The notes beneath the pieces were generated by a model. It was not told the origin of the DNA. It was given only the letters and a program-made list of their open reading frames with translations, and did no database searches. A program made the position numbers and the translations under genes. Positions 41,048 to 52,129 of a stretch of 64,000 bases of DNA are shown piece by piece. Origin of the DNA: Tupaia tana (taxonomy: Eukaryota > Chordata > Mammalia > Scandentia > Tupaiidae). The stretch is taken from positions 14,251,127 to 14,315,126 of the forward strand of contig JAKSZU010000026.1 of assembly GCA_026018925.1 (NCBI GenBank), given 5' to 3'. Every line of letters begins with the position of its first letter. Positions within the stretch are counted from its first letter, which is position 1.

Positions 41048-41084
41048 ACCTAATGTCAGGTGAACCAGGCAAAGAACCAGGGTG
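41048..41084 (-). repeat. Right arm of a distant inverted repeat
   Basis: Reverse complement of 39261-39297 with one mismatch. Straddles the 3' edge of the MaLR LTR. Confidence 0.85.
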
Positions 41085-41335
41085 GGCAAGAGAAGTCCTG
41101 GTAGAGGGAAGAGCAGGTGCACAGACCCAGAGTCAGAAGTTTTACCTCATCAAAGAACTGACAACAAAATAAACCTTTGTGATTGGAGCTGAGTAAATAA
41201 GGGGCAAGATTACAGGTTAAGATCAGAGAGAAAGGCAGAAACCAGACATATAGAACCTGACAGGCCATAAAGAATGTGAGATTTTCTCCTGAATTGTAAA
41301 AGGAAGTCGTTGAATAATATTGGTAGGAGGTGGGG
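41085..41335 (-). mobile_element. L2 remnant
   Basis: AGAGCAGGTGCACAGACCC, TGACAGGCCATAAAGAATG, GAGATTTTCTCCTGAATTG match reversed L2 text. Confidence 0.6.
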
Positions 41336-41576
41336 TGACGGGGTTCGACTTACACTGTTAGATGTCATGTTGTCCGTTGGGGTGGTTGGGGATTGCAGCA
41401 GGGCCCAGGGTGGAGAATGGTAATGGATTGAATTAGAACGGTAGCAGGCAAAATGGAGAGCCGTCAACCAACACACATTTAGAAGGTGGGACTGACAGAC
41501 TTCACTGATATTCCGATGTTGGGGGTTAAAGGAGAGGAGATAGACAGTACCCTGGCTTGAGTACCAGGAATATTTA
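41336..41576. other. Unique DNA
   Basis: Nothing recognised. Confidence 0.4.
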
Positions 41577-41592
41577 ATAAAATACATTTTCC

Positions 41593-41850
41593 TTTTTTTT
41601 TTTTTTTTTTTTGAGAGACATTTTTGCTATAGGGCACATGTGTTCACCAGAGAGATAGACAAAAACCAAAAAACCACCCCTCAGGGAGAATGGCATGTCA
41701 CAATCCCTTCTCTTCCTTTCTCATCTCAGGATCTTGGGCATGCATGCACCCACGTACAGCATGAGGTTTCAGCCACTGGATCTGGGACTCAAACCACAGT
41801 CAACGATGTGGGAGTCCAGCGATGTAACCATTACGCCATCAGCTGGTCCC
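41593..41850 (-). mobile_element. SINE L, intermediate
   Basis: Poly(T), TTTTTGCTATAGGGCACATG, head ACGCCATCAGCTGGTCCC. TSD ATAAAATACATTTTC (41577-41591) / ATAAAATACACTTTTC (41851). Confidence 0.92.
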
Positions 41851-41909
41851 ATAAAATACACTTTTCTATATGTAGAAGAACTGTGGAAAAAGGATTGTGG
41901 TTCTAGCAC

Positions 41910-41922
41910 TGCCACCTGCTGG
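41910..41922 (-). promoter_or_regulatory. CTCF-like core motif outside an obvious SINE
   Basis: Minus strand CCAGCAGGTGGCA fits CCASYAGRKGGCR exactly. Surrounding text is not a recognisable SINE, though a decayed head cannot be excluded. Confidence 0.45.
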
Positions 41923-41999
41923 CTGAGATACCAAACAGAAGATAAAATTCTCCTAGGCAAAAACCAAGATGCTCAGCATGGGGAACAAGACTTTTCTAA

Positions 42000-42535
42000 A
42001 TGGACCCCCTCCGTGCATATTCAGCTGCACCTCCCATCTCCCAATGACACACATCCTATGCTCTGGACAGACCAAGTTCCCCACTTTGACCGTTCTTGCT
42101 TCCTTGGTATAGGACATCCATATTCCACCTCCTTGGGACCCCTTGTCTGTCATCTCTACCCTGCCCCAATGTAAGGACTTCTTCAAATCTTGTGCAATGC
42201 CCTTGATTGACTTCACTTCTCGAACTCTAGCAGCTGACTTCTAGGGCTCTCCATCTTCCACAAACTTCAAGAAAGAGGCTTCTGCCCTGTTTCCACATTC
42301 TCTCCCCACCTCACTCCACTGCAGACTGGCATTGCCTCCTTCACGCCATCAGAACCACTTTGCCAAACTACCTACTTATCCATGTTATTCTCTCATGTAA
42401 TTCTCTGTTCTTTTTTTTCCCCCAAATCCCTACTCCAGCATATAACTATACATTCATTTATGAGTTTCCTTCTAGAATATAAACTCCAGGAGTTCAAAGC
42501 TATACCCATGTGACTAAATCGAACAGGCACTTCTG
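42000..42535 (+). mobile_element. L2 3' region, diverged
   Basis: Run of L2-like phrases: GACTTCACTTCTCGAACTC, CTCACTCCACTGCAGACTGG, TTCTAGAATATAAACTCCAGG. Confidence 0.55.
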
Positions 42536-42544
42536 ACCTTTAGC

Positions 42545-43650
42545 TTTTCTGACCTATACCACCCTTTAAAAAAAAAATTCTCTACTCTAAAAAAATCTTT
42601 TAAGCTTATAGAAAAGTTGTTAAAATAGTACAGTAAATACCCACATATCTTTCACCCAATTGGTGAATATTAATTCACCAATTAACATTTTGCCTCATTT
42701 GCCATATATGCATTGACCCCTTTTCTCCCCCCCCCCCGAATCATAAACAATACTTACTTCTTTCTAGCTACTATTTAAAAATACCATAAGATACCATAAG
42801 TTGGTTGGCTTATAAACAACTGAAATTTATTTCCCACAGTTCTGGAGGATGGAAAGTCCAAAATAAAGGCTCCAGTAGATTCCATGTCTGATAAAGGCCC
42901 ACCCCCTCATGGATAGTCATTCCACTGTAACCTTACATAGCATTAGAGCCAGGAAGCTCTGTGGGGTGTCTTTCTTTCATAATGGTACTAATTCCATCTA
43001 CGAAAGTACAGCCCTCATGACCTAATCACCTCCCAACGTCCCATTTCCAAGTACCACACACTGGGGTTTCCCCACATGAATTTGGGGGGACACCAACATT
43101 CAGGCCATAGTAGAAGAGTAAACGGCAGCCATTATGACCCTTTATCCTTCAATACTTTATCACACACTTCCTAAGAATGAAGACATTCTATTACACAATA
43201 ATAGGGTGGTTATTAAGTTCCAGAAAAATAAAATAGATGAAATACTATTATCGAGTAGAGAACCCATTTAAAAATATCGTCAAATGTCCTTATGATGTCT
43301 TTCATAGCAATTATTTGTCTGATCCAAAATCATCTCTAGACCCACATTTAGTTGTCACAGATGTTTAGATTCTGCTTACCTGGACTAGTGCCTTAGTCTT
43401 CATCTTTCCAGATGTAAATGTATTCGAAAAGTACAACCCAGTTGGTTTGTACAATGTCCCTCAATTTTGGCTTATCTGGCGTTTTCTCACGATGAGATTC
43501 TGGACATGCATTTTTAGCAGGACTATCACAGAAGAGACATGGTGACCTCTTCAGTGCATGGTATCAGGAGGAACACACTAAGGCTTATCCAATCCTCAGC
43601 GGTGAACCATTTCTTCCTTAGCGCTCTCTCTTCCCTTAGATTCTGTGGTT
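42545..43650 (-). mobile_element. Old L1 3' region, split by an LTR
   Basis: AAGCTTATAGAAAAGTTGTT and CACATATCTTTCACCCAATT (42600-42665) continue after the LTR with TCATAGCAATTATTTGTCTG, CAATGTCCCTCAATTTTGG, as in reversed old L1. Confidence 0.65.
42776..43109 (-). mobile_element. MaLR/MLT1 LTR
   Basis: TTGGCTTATAAACAACTGAAA, CACAGTTCTGGAGGATGG, CTCATGACCTAATCACCTCC, TTGGGGGGACACCAACATTC: the reversed MLT1 consensus. A 10-bp tandem ATACCATAAG lies at its start. Confidence 0.88.
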
Positions 43651-44079
43651 TTCCTCTTACCTCCCTGATAGATGCTTCTTAGTCTCTTTTATGGGCTCCT
43701 GTTCTGCCAACCCATAGGTGCCAGACAAGCAAGTTTCTATTCTAGGCTCTGCCTAGTATAAACTCTCCTAGGCAACGTCATGCTCTTCTGTATTCTGTAT
43801 AATCTTTTGGAATTCCAGTTTTCACCTGTGCACTGACAGCTCTCAACTCTCCTCAGTCTCTGTCTCCTAAACTCCAGCCACAGACCTGCCTCCTAGATAA
43901 TTACCTGGAATGTCACTGCATCTGTATCTGGGATGTCACTGTACTGTATCTGTGACTAAATACATCATCATCCCTTGTCCCTTCCTCTTAAGATGAATAG
44001 TACCACACAGAGCCAAATCATTCATCCTTCTTACAAACATTCATTGAGCACCCAGAACTATTCGAATTTAATTATTCAA
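43651..44079. other. Unique DNA
   Basis: Nothing recognised; a GGATGTCACTGTA/GGAATGTCACTGCA local repeat near 43907-43940. Confidence 0.4.
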
Positions 44080-44175
44080 AGACTTTCTTCCGGTACTGTC
44101 AATTTCTTGAAATAAAAACAATGTCTATCTTGTTTGCTATTGTATCCCTATAAATGTGACACTTGAAAATGGTAA
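44080..44175 (+). mobile_element. L2 3' end remnant
   Basis: CAATTTCTTGAAATAAAAAC, TCTATCTTGTTTGCTATTG, TATCCCTATAAATGTG. Confidence 0.5.
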
Positions 44176-44304
44176 CACTTTTCAAATAACTTCTCAGTTT
44201 CCTCATCTACAATGTAGACATGACACTTCCCAGGCTTAGGTGAGGATCATACAGAACAAGTCCTTTATATAACACTGAATATAACACTGTATCTTACCTC
44301 CTGG

Positions 44305-44455
44305 TTACTCAAATGTCTGCAGAGCAGCAGCAGCAGAATCACTGGGAGCATCTCAGGTACTATCTCAGACCTGCTGAATCAGAATCTGCATTTTAATAAG
44401 ATTCCCAGGTGACTAACATACTCAATAATGTTTGAAAAGGAATGCTCAATTCAAA
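44305..44455 (+). mobile_element. MER5A (hAT-Charlie MITE)
   Basis: CTCAAATGTCTGCAGAGCAGC, AGACCTGCTGAATCAGAATC, TGCATTTTAATAAGATTCCC, AGGTGACTAAC follow MER5A. Confidence 0.85.
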
Positions 44456-44587
44456 GCCAATTAATTACACACAGGTTATAATGTCTCTTCTATTGACTGA
44501 ATGCATCATACCATTTTTCAACATTCAGTTCATAGTCCTTCTCACACCGGAAGTCAAATCAGAAAATACAATGTTCACATGAGGTGG

Positions 44588-44750
44588 CATGACATCATGG
44601 AAACAGCAGGCTTTCAAATCCTTCCTCTTGATGTCTACTCTCTATCTGATCTTGGGCAAATTGCTTCATCTCTGTACATATTCTCATCTGTAAAATGACT
44701 GAGACTACCAACCTCTTCAAGTTGCTGTGATGACTAAAGGAGACAATACA
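44588..44750 (+). mobile_element. MIR
   Basis: AACAGCAGGCTTTCAAATCC, GATCTTGGGCAAATTGCTTC, ATCTGTAAAATGACTGAG, GCTGTGATGACTAAAGGAG. Confidence 0.82.
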
Positions 44751-44769
44751 CATTAAGAATCACATATAG

Positions 44770-44982
44770 AGGGACCAGCAGATGGTGTAATAGTTGGGTT
44801 GCTAGACTCCCATGTAGTCGACCACAGTTCAAGTTCCGGACCCGGTGGCTTAAAACTCACACCAGTAGAAGGGACTGCAGTGTAGCCATCCCCCTGGCGG
44901 TGATTTCTCACTTTCTGCCTCTGTCTCTCCAGCGAGTACATGCACCCAAACCAAAAATCTCTCTAAAAAAGGGGGGAAAGAA
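44770..44982 (+). mobile_element. SINE L, intermediate, internally deleted
   Basis: CAGCAGATGGTGTAATAG, B box AGTTCAAGTTCC; CTCACACCAG joins directly to TAGAAGGGACTGCAG (about 55 bp missing). TSD AAGAATCACATATAG / AAGAATTACACATAG. Confidence 0.92.
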
Positions 44983-44997
44983 AAGAATTACACATAG

Positions 44998-45171
44998 AAG
45001 GGCCGGCAGGTGGCGTGGTAGTTAAAGCATCAAACTTCTACATGGCTGACTATGGTTCAAGTCCTGGTTCTGGTGGCTTGCTTTCTCTCTCTCTCTCTCT
45101 CTCTCTCTGGTCAAATTGAAGAATAATACACAAATAAAATTAAATAAATAATTATAAAAGGGGAGGGAAAA
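44998..45171 (+). mobile_element. SINE S
   Basis: GGGCCGGCAGGTGGCGTGG, B box GGTTCAAGTCC, (CT)n, GGTCAAATTGAAG, AT tail. AAGAATCACA recurs after it (45172), as before the adjacent SINE. Confidence 0.9.
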
Positions 45172-45395
45172 AAGAATCACAGAGCATTACCTGATGTGGT
45201 AAATACACAGCAAACACGTGGTTAAATAAAGAAACTCACTAAGTTCAGATGGTTTCCCATTTACCATGAATGTGTCATCTCTGAGTTTACCTGTTTTTTT
45301 CTATCTAGGTTCTAAGGGAAGAATAGGAATCTCTTTCTGTTTTATGTGTGAAACAAATGACCATTTCTCAGAAATCTGGAGGCTCTGCTTTTTTT

Positions 45396-45657
45396 TTTTT
45401 TTTTTTAGAGGTTTTTGCTATAGGGCTTGTGCGCTCGCCAGACAGACAGAGAGAGACAGAGAGACAGAAAGCGAGAAATCACCCCCCAGGGGGGATGGTC
45501 ACGCTGCAATCCCTTCTCCATTCTCCTCTCGGGATCTTGGGCACGCACGCACACACGCCCGGTGTGAGTTTTAAGCCACCGGGTCCAGGACGCGAACCGC
45601 GGTTGACTACGTGGGAGTCCAGGGACATATAGCCATTACGCTAACTGCTGGTTCCCA
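45396..45657 (-). mobile_element. SINE L, young
   Basis: TTTTTGCTATAGGGCTTG, hairpin CACCCCCCAGGGGGGATG, B box GGACGCGAACCGC, head ACGCTAACTGCTGGTTCC. TSD AGGCTCTGCTTTTTTT both sides. Confidence 0.95.
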
Positions 45658-45719
45658 AGGCTCTGCTTTTTTTAAGCTACCATTTATTGAATTCCTACTA
45701 TTTGCTAGACATGAGTTGA

Positions 45720-46901
45720 ATCCAGTGAAAGTGCCTGGTCTTTCCATCTTCCTGTGTTGGTCGCAGGCCCATAGCACCTAAAGGTGGGCGGGGGCTTATG
45801 CAGAAGAACAGAAAGACCAGAAGAAACTGAAAGGACAAAGAAACACGGAAAAAGGAGCAGAATGGATGCAAGGGCTCATCATGCCCAAAGTGTACTTCAA
45901 CCTGGCTGGGCATTTTCAAGCCTCAAATTTAACAAGCTCGAAATTACAATTTCTATGATTGCTCTCTGACCCCTCCCTTGACCCAATAAAAGTGCTTCTT
46001 ACATATCAAGGGCCTCTTTTTTTAAATATTTTTTCTTTTATTATTATTTTTCAAATAGATGAGTGTTTTGCGTACAATTTTGTGTGTGGGGAAGGGCAAT
46101 GCAATCTCCTGAAGACTCACAAATCTTCCACTGAAAATCCCTTTATTATAGTCCTGTTTCTCTTCAAGCAGGCCCTTGCGTACCAACATCCTATGTGTGT
46201 GCTTGCATGTATACACGCACAAACACACACACATACACGCACAATCTTCAATCACTTCATTTGCCTCTCTAGCTCCTGAAGCAGAATAAATTAACATTTT
46301 CCTGGCAGCAAAGTGGAGACGTGTTTTGTCTAGAGATTACACAGATTAAATCATCAAGTGCCATAATCCATCCCCCGATAAGGCAGAAAGATAGACAAGA
46401 AAATTTAGCTCTAGCTGTCTAAGCCCCAGCAGGGAACTGTAAATTCACTTCTCGGGAGCATCCCAGACCACAGAAAAGCCCACACATGCTTCAGCGTTCT
46501 CCTTTGGGAAAAGCGCTTCTGATCTAATTGACATTGTTCAGAGGAAAACATATCTTCTGTGAAATGTGATTACTTTTTAAAGCCGTATAACCAGAGACCA
46601 GAGTTGCTTACGAACTGCTAACAACTTTGCTTCGCCCTTATTACTGTTTACTGTTTAAGTAAATATCCAAAATAGATCCTTCTAATCCAAAGTGAAGCAT
46701 TTGACTCCAAACCTCAACAGAAAACAGTCCAAAGGTTAAAAGCATGGGGGAGGGGGCAACCCTGGGGTCAGACTGCTGCAGTGTATAAAACACAATGCTC
46801 TATTGGGCAATCCCACAAGGAAATTCAAATTACAGTCTTTTACAACCTACAATGGGTTTACTGAGACATGACCCCATTGTAAATTGAGGAGTATCTTTGA
46901 T
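45720..46901. other. Long unique block
   Basis: About 1.2 kb with almost no recognisable repeats; a short CA-rich stretch (46215-46240). 46300-46720 is repeat-free with balanced composition, a candidate conserved noncoding element. Confidence 0.4.
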
Positions 46902-46917
46902 GGCATTTCACATTCTT

Positions 46918-47052
46918 TTTTTTTTTTTAGAGAGATTTTTGCTATAGGGCACATGTGGTCACCGAAAGACAGAGAGACAGAAAGTGAGAAATCACACCCT
47001 AGGGGAGATGGCTACGCTGCAACACCTACTCTTTCTCCTCCCAGGATCTGGA

Positions 47053-47090
<38 letters not shown>

Positions 47091-47181
47091 CGCACACACA
47101 CGCCACCGGGTCCAGGCCTTGAACCATGGTCGACTATGTGGGAGTCCAGCAACATAACCATTATGCCATCTGCTGGTCTCA
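46918..47181 (-). mobile_element. SINE L, intermediate, with (AC)n
   Basis: TTTTTGCTATAGGGCACATG, internal (AC)n at 47055-47101 replacing the CACGCACAC core, head ATGCCATCTGCTGGTCTC with CTCF-like core 47164-47176. TSD GGCATTTCACATTCTT / GGCATCTCACATTCTT. Confidence 0.93.
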
Positions 47182-47197
47182 GGCATCTCACATTCTT

Positions 47198-48182
47198 AAG
47201 AGTCTAGAAATAATGAAGTGCAGCAGTTTAGTGATTCCGCCAAGCACACAGGCTTTTTCATCTCTTTGCTTTCCCTCCCTGGCATGCTGGCTTTTAGCCT
47301 CCAACTTGTTTCCTCGTGGTCTTAATTTGATCGCTGCAGATCCAGGCATCACATCGTCTGTCCACCATCTACAGAGGTAAGAAGGGATAGGTTTTCTCTT
47401 TGTACCTGAGAAGAAAATCTTTCCCAGAATCCATGGATCATCTTCCTTCTAAGCCTCATTCACCAGGGCTGCACCATATGCTCATGCCTAAAGCAATCAT
47501 CAGTAAAAAGAATAAAAACCACTGTTAGGACCAGGTGAATCAAATCTTATCTCCCCAGGCTCAAGAGGGACCACTTTCTCTGAGCTCACGGGTAGGTGTA
47601 CATCCAAATGATAGATGTTAAAGAACTAAAGCAATCTGTAGGTTGTTGCGGTGCTTCAATACTTTATAAATTCTTTGTATTCAGATGCAAATGATAAAAA
47701 AAAAAAAAAACTAACTGGTTCTTTAAAAGAGGGGATTACCAGTCCACATAACGGAAAAGTCCAGGGATAGACACTGGCTTCAGATATATCTAGATATTGG
47801 TGGTCAAGGCATCACTAAAACTTGGTGTTTCAGTCCTCTCTAGCCCTATGTTTCGCGTTCCTCTGTTCTGGCTTCATCTTAGACTAGCTCTCGCTGTTGG
47901 TAACAACCTTACAGCCCCAGAACTAAGTCACATGGGCTTTGACTGGGCTGATCTGAATCACATGTCAATCATGGAACAAAACACTAGGACTAGTGGAATG
48001 GAATGTTCTTATTGGCTACAACTGAGTCATATGCTTCTTACGAGGGAGAGGGATGTGACTGTGAGCAGGAAGGGTAATGGACATTGGATGTGCAAAAATA
48101 ACCAATGCATACCACATAGATACATGAAAAAAACTTACGGATTTTTGGCCTTTAGGTAACCTGAATATTATAAAAAGGCATC
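47198..48182. other. Unique DNA
   Basis: No gene or confident repeat. 47797-48159 is open but shows no coding signature. Confidence 0.4.
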
Positions 48183-48415
48183 GATTCATTCCACAAACAT
48201 TTGCTGAATGCTAACCTTGTGCCAGACACAATGTACCAAGGAGGAAGATAACACACACTCTCCTATAGAGGCTGCTGATGCTCTAGCACTACCCTCCCAC
48301 GTGACCCTGAACCAGCTCCTTGACCTCTCAACTTCTCCAACTCATCGTCTGTAACGGAAAAGGGCTGGAATGCTTGATTTCTCAGTTGTTTTCCAATTCC
48401 ACATTCAATTAATTC
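48183..48415. mobile_element. MIR/L2-like remnants
   Basis: CAAACATTTGCTGAATGC and TTGTGCCAGACACAATG (reversed L2/MIR end), then CTGAACCAGCTCCTTGACC (forward MIR-like). Confidence 0.45.
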
Positions 48416-49956
48416 TATGCCTTTCTTCCTGCAAACTGCTTTGAATATTTTTCCTGGATGCTACCAATCGTAGAAATTTGGTTCTATTTGCATGGCTTGT
48501 CACCCACCACAGAGGAACAAACAGAACAGGGGTGAAGTCAACTCTGACCCCCTCTGTGAATGCACAGGTGAGCCAAGGCATCCAGAGGTCACTGACTTTC
48601 ACAGCTCAGACTCCTTGTGGGTGACCTGGTGAGGAAGCCCAGTGGAAAAACAGGGGTGTGGGGGAGTTTAGGGCAGAAGGTAGTGAGAAAGGCTACCACT
48701 AGGAAGGAAAGAAACTCTGGGTCATAAACATTGCTTTTACGCTCCCAGCCTGGGGGAGTCACTTCCAAGTTATGTCTGTAAGGGTGCTTGGCAAAAAGAC
48801 TCATTGGTACTCTTTGCAGATTGCAAGCTAAAATTAGCAGCAGGTGTGAAGCTGATGCCTTCAGAGTGATTGCAGGGCCCTGGAGGTGCTGGCTTGTGCT
48901 GATTACTCATGATGCTGGCTCGCCAGGAAATGGTGTCAGGTGCTCAAAAATGTTTAGTGACCCTTAAAAGACAGACTACTGTCACTAAGCCCCAGTGAGT
49001 AGGTCTGCTGTGACGGTCTTTGACCCTTTCCTCAAAGTGATCAGCACAGTCCCAGTCAATAGGTAAGAGGCTGACAGCTCTCAGAGGCATCGGGCAGGTT
49101 GGACACTGTGTAACTTTTGATGCATAGTGCCGCCTTGGAGCCTAGGTGAGTGGTGCCCCCTAGAGTCCTGCAGTGCTCAACCTGTATAACCGTGTGTGGC
49201 GATTCTCAATGCTAAAACCAAAACTAAGGTGAGAAGGCTGCCGTGGCAGGAATCCAGAGATTTTCAGTCAACTAACACATCATTTCTTCTATTTAGGGTT
49301 ATAACAAACTGCAGGCACCCTGCCCATATCCCAGAGGGTCAGCTGTAGACATTTCCTGTAGCTGGTATGGCTTCCTCTGTCTATCAATAGACAGACAGTC
49401 TCTGGCCATGGGACAGACCAGAAGTACCCAGGAGATAATGTTCCCAAGAGTCACACTCAACCCATCCTGAATAGAAATTGTTCCACGACTACACCCCCAC
49501 TCTGGGACAGTGCTGGGCTGTTTCCTCTATGTCTCTTAGAGCAGTATCTTATATGGCTGCCACTAGTCACAGGGGGCTATTAAGCAATTGAAATGTAGCT
49601 AGTCCGAATTGACAAAGGTAAAATAACACACCAGATCTCAGAGACTTAGTATGAAAAAATATATATCCATTTATAATTTTTATATTGATTATACACTTTA
49701 AGTGATCATATTTTGGATACATTGGACTAAATGAAATATATTACTAAAGTTAATTTCACCTGTTTCTCCTCCTTCCGGTACCTGTCTCATTTTCCTACCT
49801 CTCACTGAGTTACACGGGTTTGCCTCCCAAATAAATTAATCAGATGCAAACCTTGTCTCAAGGCATGCTTGTGGGGCAACCCAAACTAAGAAACAGACTT
49901 ATTCTTGTATATACAGGACACCATGTAGTTAATAACTACCTTTCCTTCTATTCTAT
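48416..49956. other. Longest repeat-poor block
   Basis: About 1.5 kb without young repeats. Holds a weak CTCF-like core, minus strand CTAGGGGGCACC (49152-49163). No exon recognised. Confidence 0.4.
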
Positions 49957-51086
49957 TTGCATATGATCCAGGAGAGAGAGAAAGACACCAACATGGGAAA
50001 GGTTAAATACCAGATTTCAATAACAGAGCAAGAGATGTGCATGATTTCCTGCCAAGTGAATAGCACAGGAGTAAGTGCTCGGAGCTCAAAGAAGAAACGA
50101 TATGAATATGGGGCGGTATGGTGGGGGAAGGAGATTTCTGCACAAACCCCACAAGATCTAAAGGAGGTTCAGTTTGCTGCCAAAGAATGTTTGCAAAACA
50201 TGGAGCCTGAACGAGGTCTTAGACTCCAGGAATAACGTCGGTGTTGATAAGATGAGCTGTGTATTTTGTAAGGAGTACACTGAATGGCACTGTGTGTGCG
50301 TGTTGAGCGAGGAGGAGGTCAGTAGACCCGATTCTCTTGTTTCACTCATTCTCCCCCCTTGGGAACAAAGGGGACAGGAAAGCAGATGGAGCCTAAACGA
50401 GAGAACCCATACAAAACACCCTTTCCAGAAAGGCACAAACTGCTCCACCCCTTTCTCTCTGGCACTGAGCCTTTTGTGATTGAGATGAGCAATTGCAAAT
50501 GTCACTCTAGGAGGACAAGCGCATGTTCTATGAGCATGACTGGCCACTCACTATGTCCCAGGCCCTGTTAATACAGCAGAGCAGGAAGCAAACAGCAAAT
50601 GTTTTGATGCTCTCGGGAAGAAGAAATAAACCCTGCTACCATTCAGTCCCTGAAAAGAGGCAGTAAGGACATAAAGGAGATCATTAAAATGTCCTGAAGA
50701 ACTGATATTTTGACAGAAGTACTCATTCTTTTAATTTCCAGGTCCCCTTTATAGGAATAACAATTGTTTAAAAAAATAAAGAGTCCAGAGACTATTAGAG
50801 TATGCCAAATAAAGTATTCCCCCAGCAGACCAAACTCACAGGAAGAAATTGAGGGGGTTGGGACTGGCTGTCCCTGGTACCAATGGGCTACTCGGGGTGC
50901 CCAGCTGTAGTGCGTACCTAACTCCTCCAGAACCTTATACAGGTAACATTTTTCCCTCAATAAGTAGGTGGGCATACCAGGCTATACTAAAGCATGTGTA
51001 TGTTAAACATAGGTTTTCTTTCACTTTTCCTTGTTTAAAATGTCCTGTTTTGATTTAAAGATAGGTTCCTTCAAAACACATAGAAG
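49957..51086. other. Unique DNA
   Basis: Open frames at 49957-50235 and 50174-50479 overlap opposite-strand frames; no family resemblance or splice structure. No repeat recognised. Confidence 0.4.
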
Positions 51087-51354
51087 AGGACCAACAGATG
51101 GTATAATGGTTATATCACTGGACTCCCATGTAGTCGACTGTAGTTCAAATCCCAGACCTGGCAGCTTAAAACTCCCACTGGGCACATGTGCATATGTGCC
51201 GAAAATCCCAGAAGGAGACTAGAGGAGAAGGGGTTGCAGCATGGCCATACTCCCTGGGGGTGATTTCTTGTTTTCTGTCTCTTTACATCTCTCTGTCTCT
51301 CTGGCAAGCATACACTCCCTCTAGCAAAAATCTGTCTTAAAAAAAAAAAAAATA
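51087..51354 (+). mobile_element. SINE L, intermediate
   Basis: GAGGACCAACAGATGGTATAA, B box AGTTCAAATCCC, CCCTCTAGCAAAAATC. Confidence 0.9.
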
Positions 51355-51509
51355 GAATCAGAGAGTTAAGGTTTTCCATCAGTTCTGTTCAGATGGTTGT
51401 AAGGCACATCTCATCTCACTGGTGATGTTCTTTCTTATGCCCAGTTGACAGCTCTTCTGCTTGAATATGGGAGTTCAGAGTCAAGTGTCTACAAAGACCA
51501 AAGGGTAAG

Positions 51510-51740
51510 GACTAAAACTGGAATTTAGTTCTGCCACTTACCAGCTCAGCAACCATGGGTAAGTTACTTAAACTCTCTGTTTAATAATACCTACCCCTTC
51601 CTTGGGCTATTGTGAAAATTAAAAATAATACTTGAGCACTTGCCAGGCACTATGCAAGGCAATTCACTCACTCTTGTTCACTTTATTTAGAGTACTTAGC
51701 TTTGTTTGGACTACATAGTAAATGCTCAATAAATAGTGGA
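51510..51740 (+). mobile_element. MIR
   Basis: ATTTAGTTCTGCCACTTACC, GGGTAAGTTACTTAAACTC, ACTTGCCAGGCACTATGC, AAATGCTCAATAAATAG. Confidence 0.85.
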
Positions 51741-51925
51741 GAATATTTTTACTAATATATCTGAATCACAACAGGGCACTTAACATTGCCCAGGAGGGCA
51801 TTGTGTTTATAATGGAGAGAAGTAGGCTGGATACAAGTGTAATTGAGTTAGTAAAAGAGTTTAATGTACTTAGAGAAAAGATTGGATCAAAGCAGACAGC
51901 TGAAAGAGGCTTGAATGATCATTTT

Positions 51926-52096
51926 TGAAAGAATTATTTAATTTTATTTATTATTATTAATTTTTTAAAATCTGCTATAGGGCATGCATACTCAGAGAAA
52001 AAGAGTAAGAAAGCAAGCTGCCAGGTCAGGCACTCGAACCATGGTCGGCCATGTGGGAGTCCAGCACCCCAACCACCATGCCACCTGCTGGCCCCA
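51926..52096 (-). mobile_element. SINE S retaining the L-type 3' signature
   Basis: AT tail, then ATCTGCTATAGGGCATGC (L-type), AAGAAAGCAAGC (S-type), head ATGCCACCTGCTGGCCCC with CTCF-like core 52079-52091. TSD AGGCTTGAATGATCATTT / AGGCTTGAATGATAATTT. Confidence 0.93.
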
Positions 52097-52129
52097 AGGC
52101 TTGAATGATAATTTATGACTGGGTCAGAA

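Larger units (their letters stand above)
40105..41058 (+). mobile_element. MaLR/MLT1-type LTR, split by two SINEs
   Basis: Pieces at 40105-40188, 40440-40634 and 40918-41058 read in order: AATTGTGTCCTCCCCAAATC, GTCATTAG, TGTCCTTATAAGAAGAGG, ACCTTGATCTTGGACTTC, ATTTCTGTTATCC. No internal retroviral region. Confidence 0.82.

Noticed and set aside
49957-50571. Overlapping open frames as a small gene
   Set aside because: Frames overlap on both strands, with no codon bias, domain or splice evidence.
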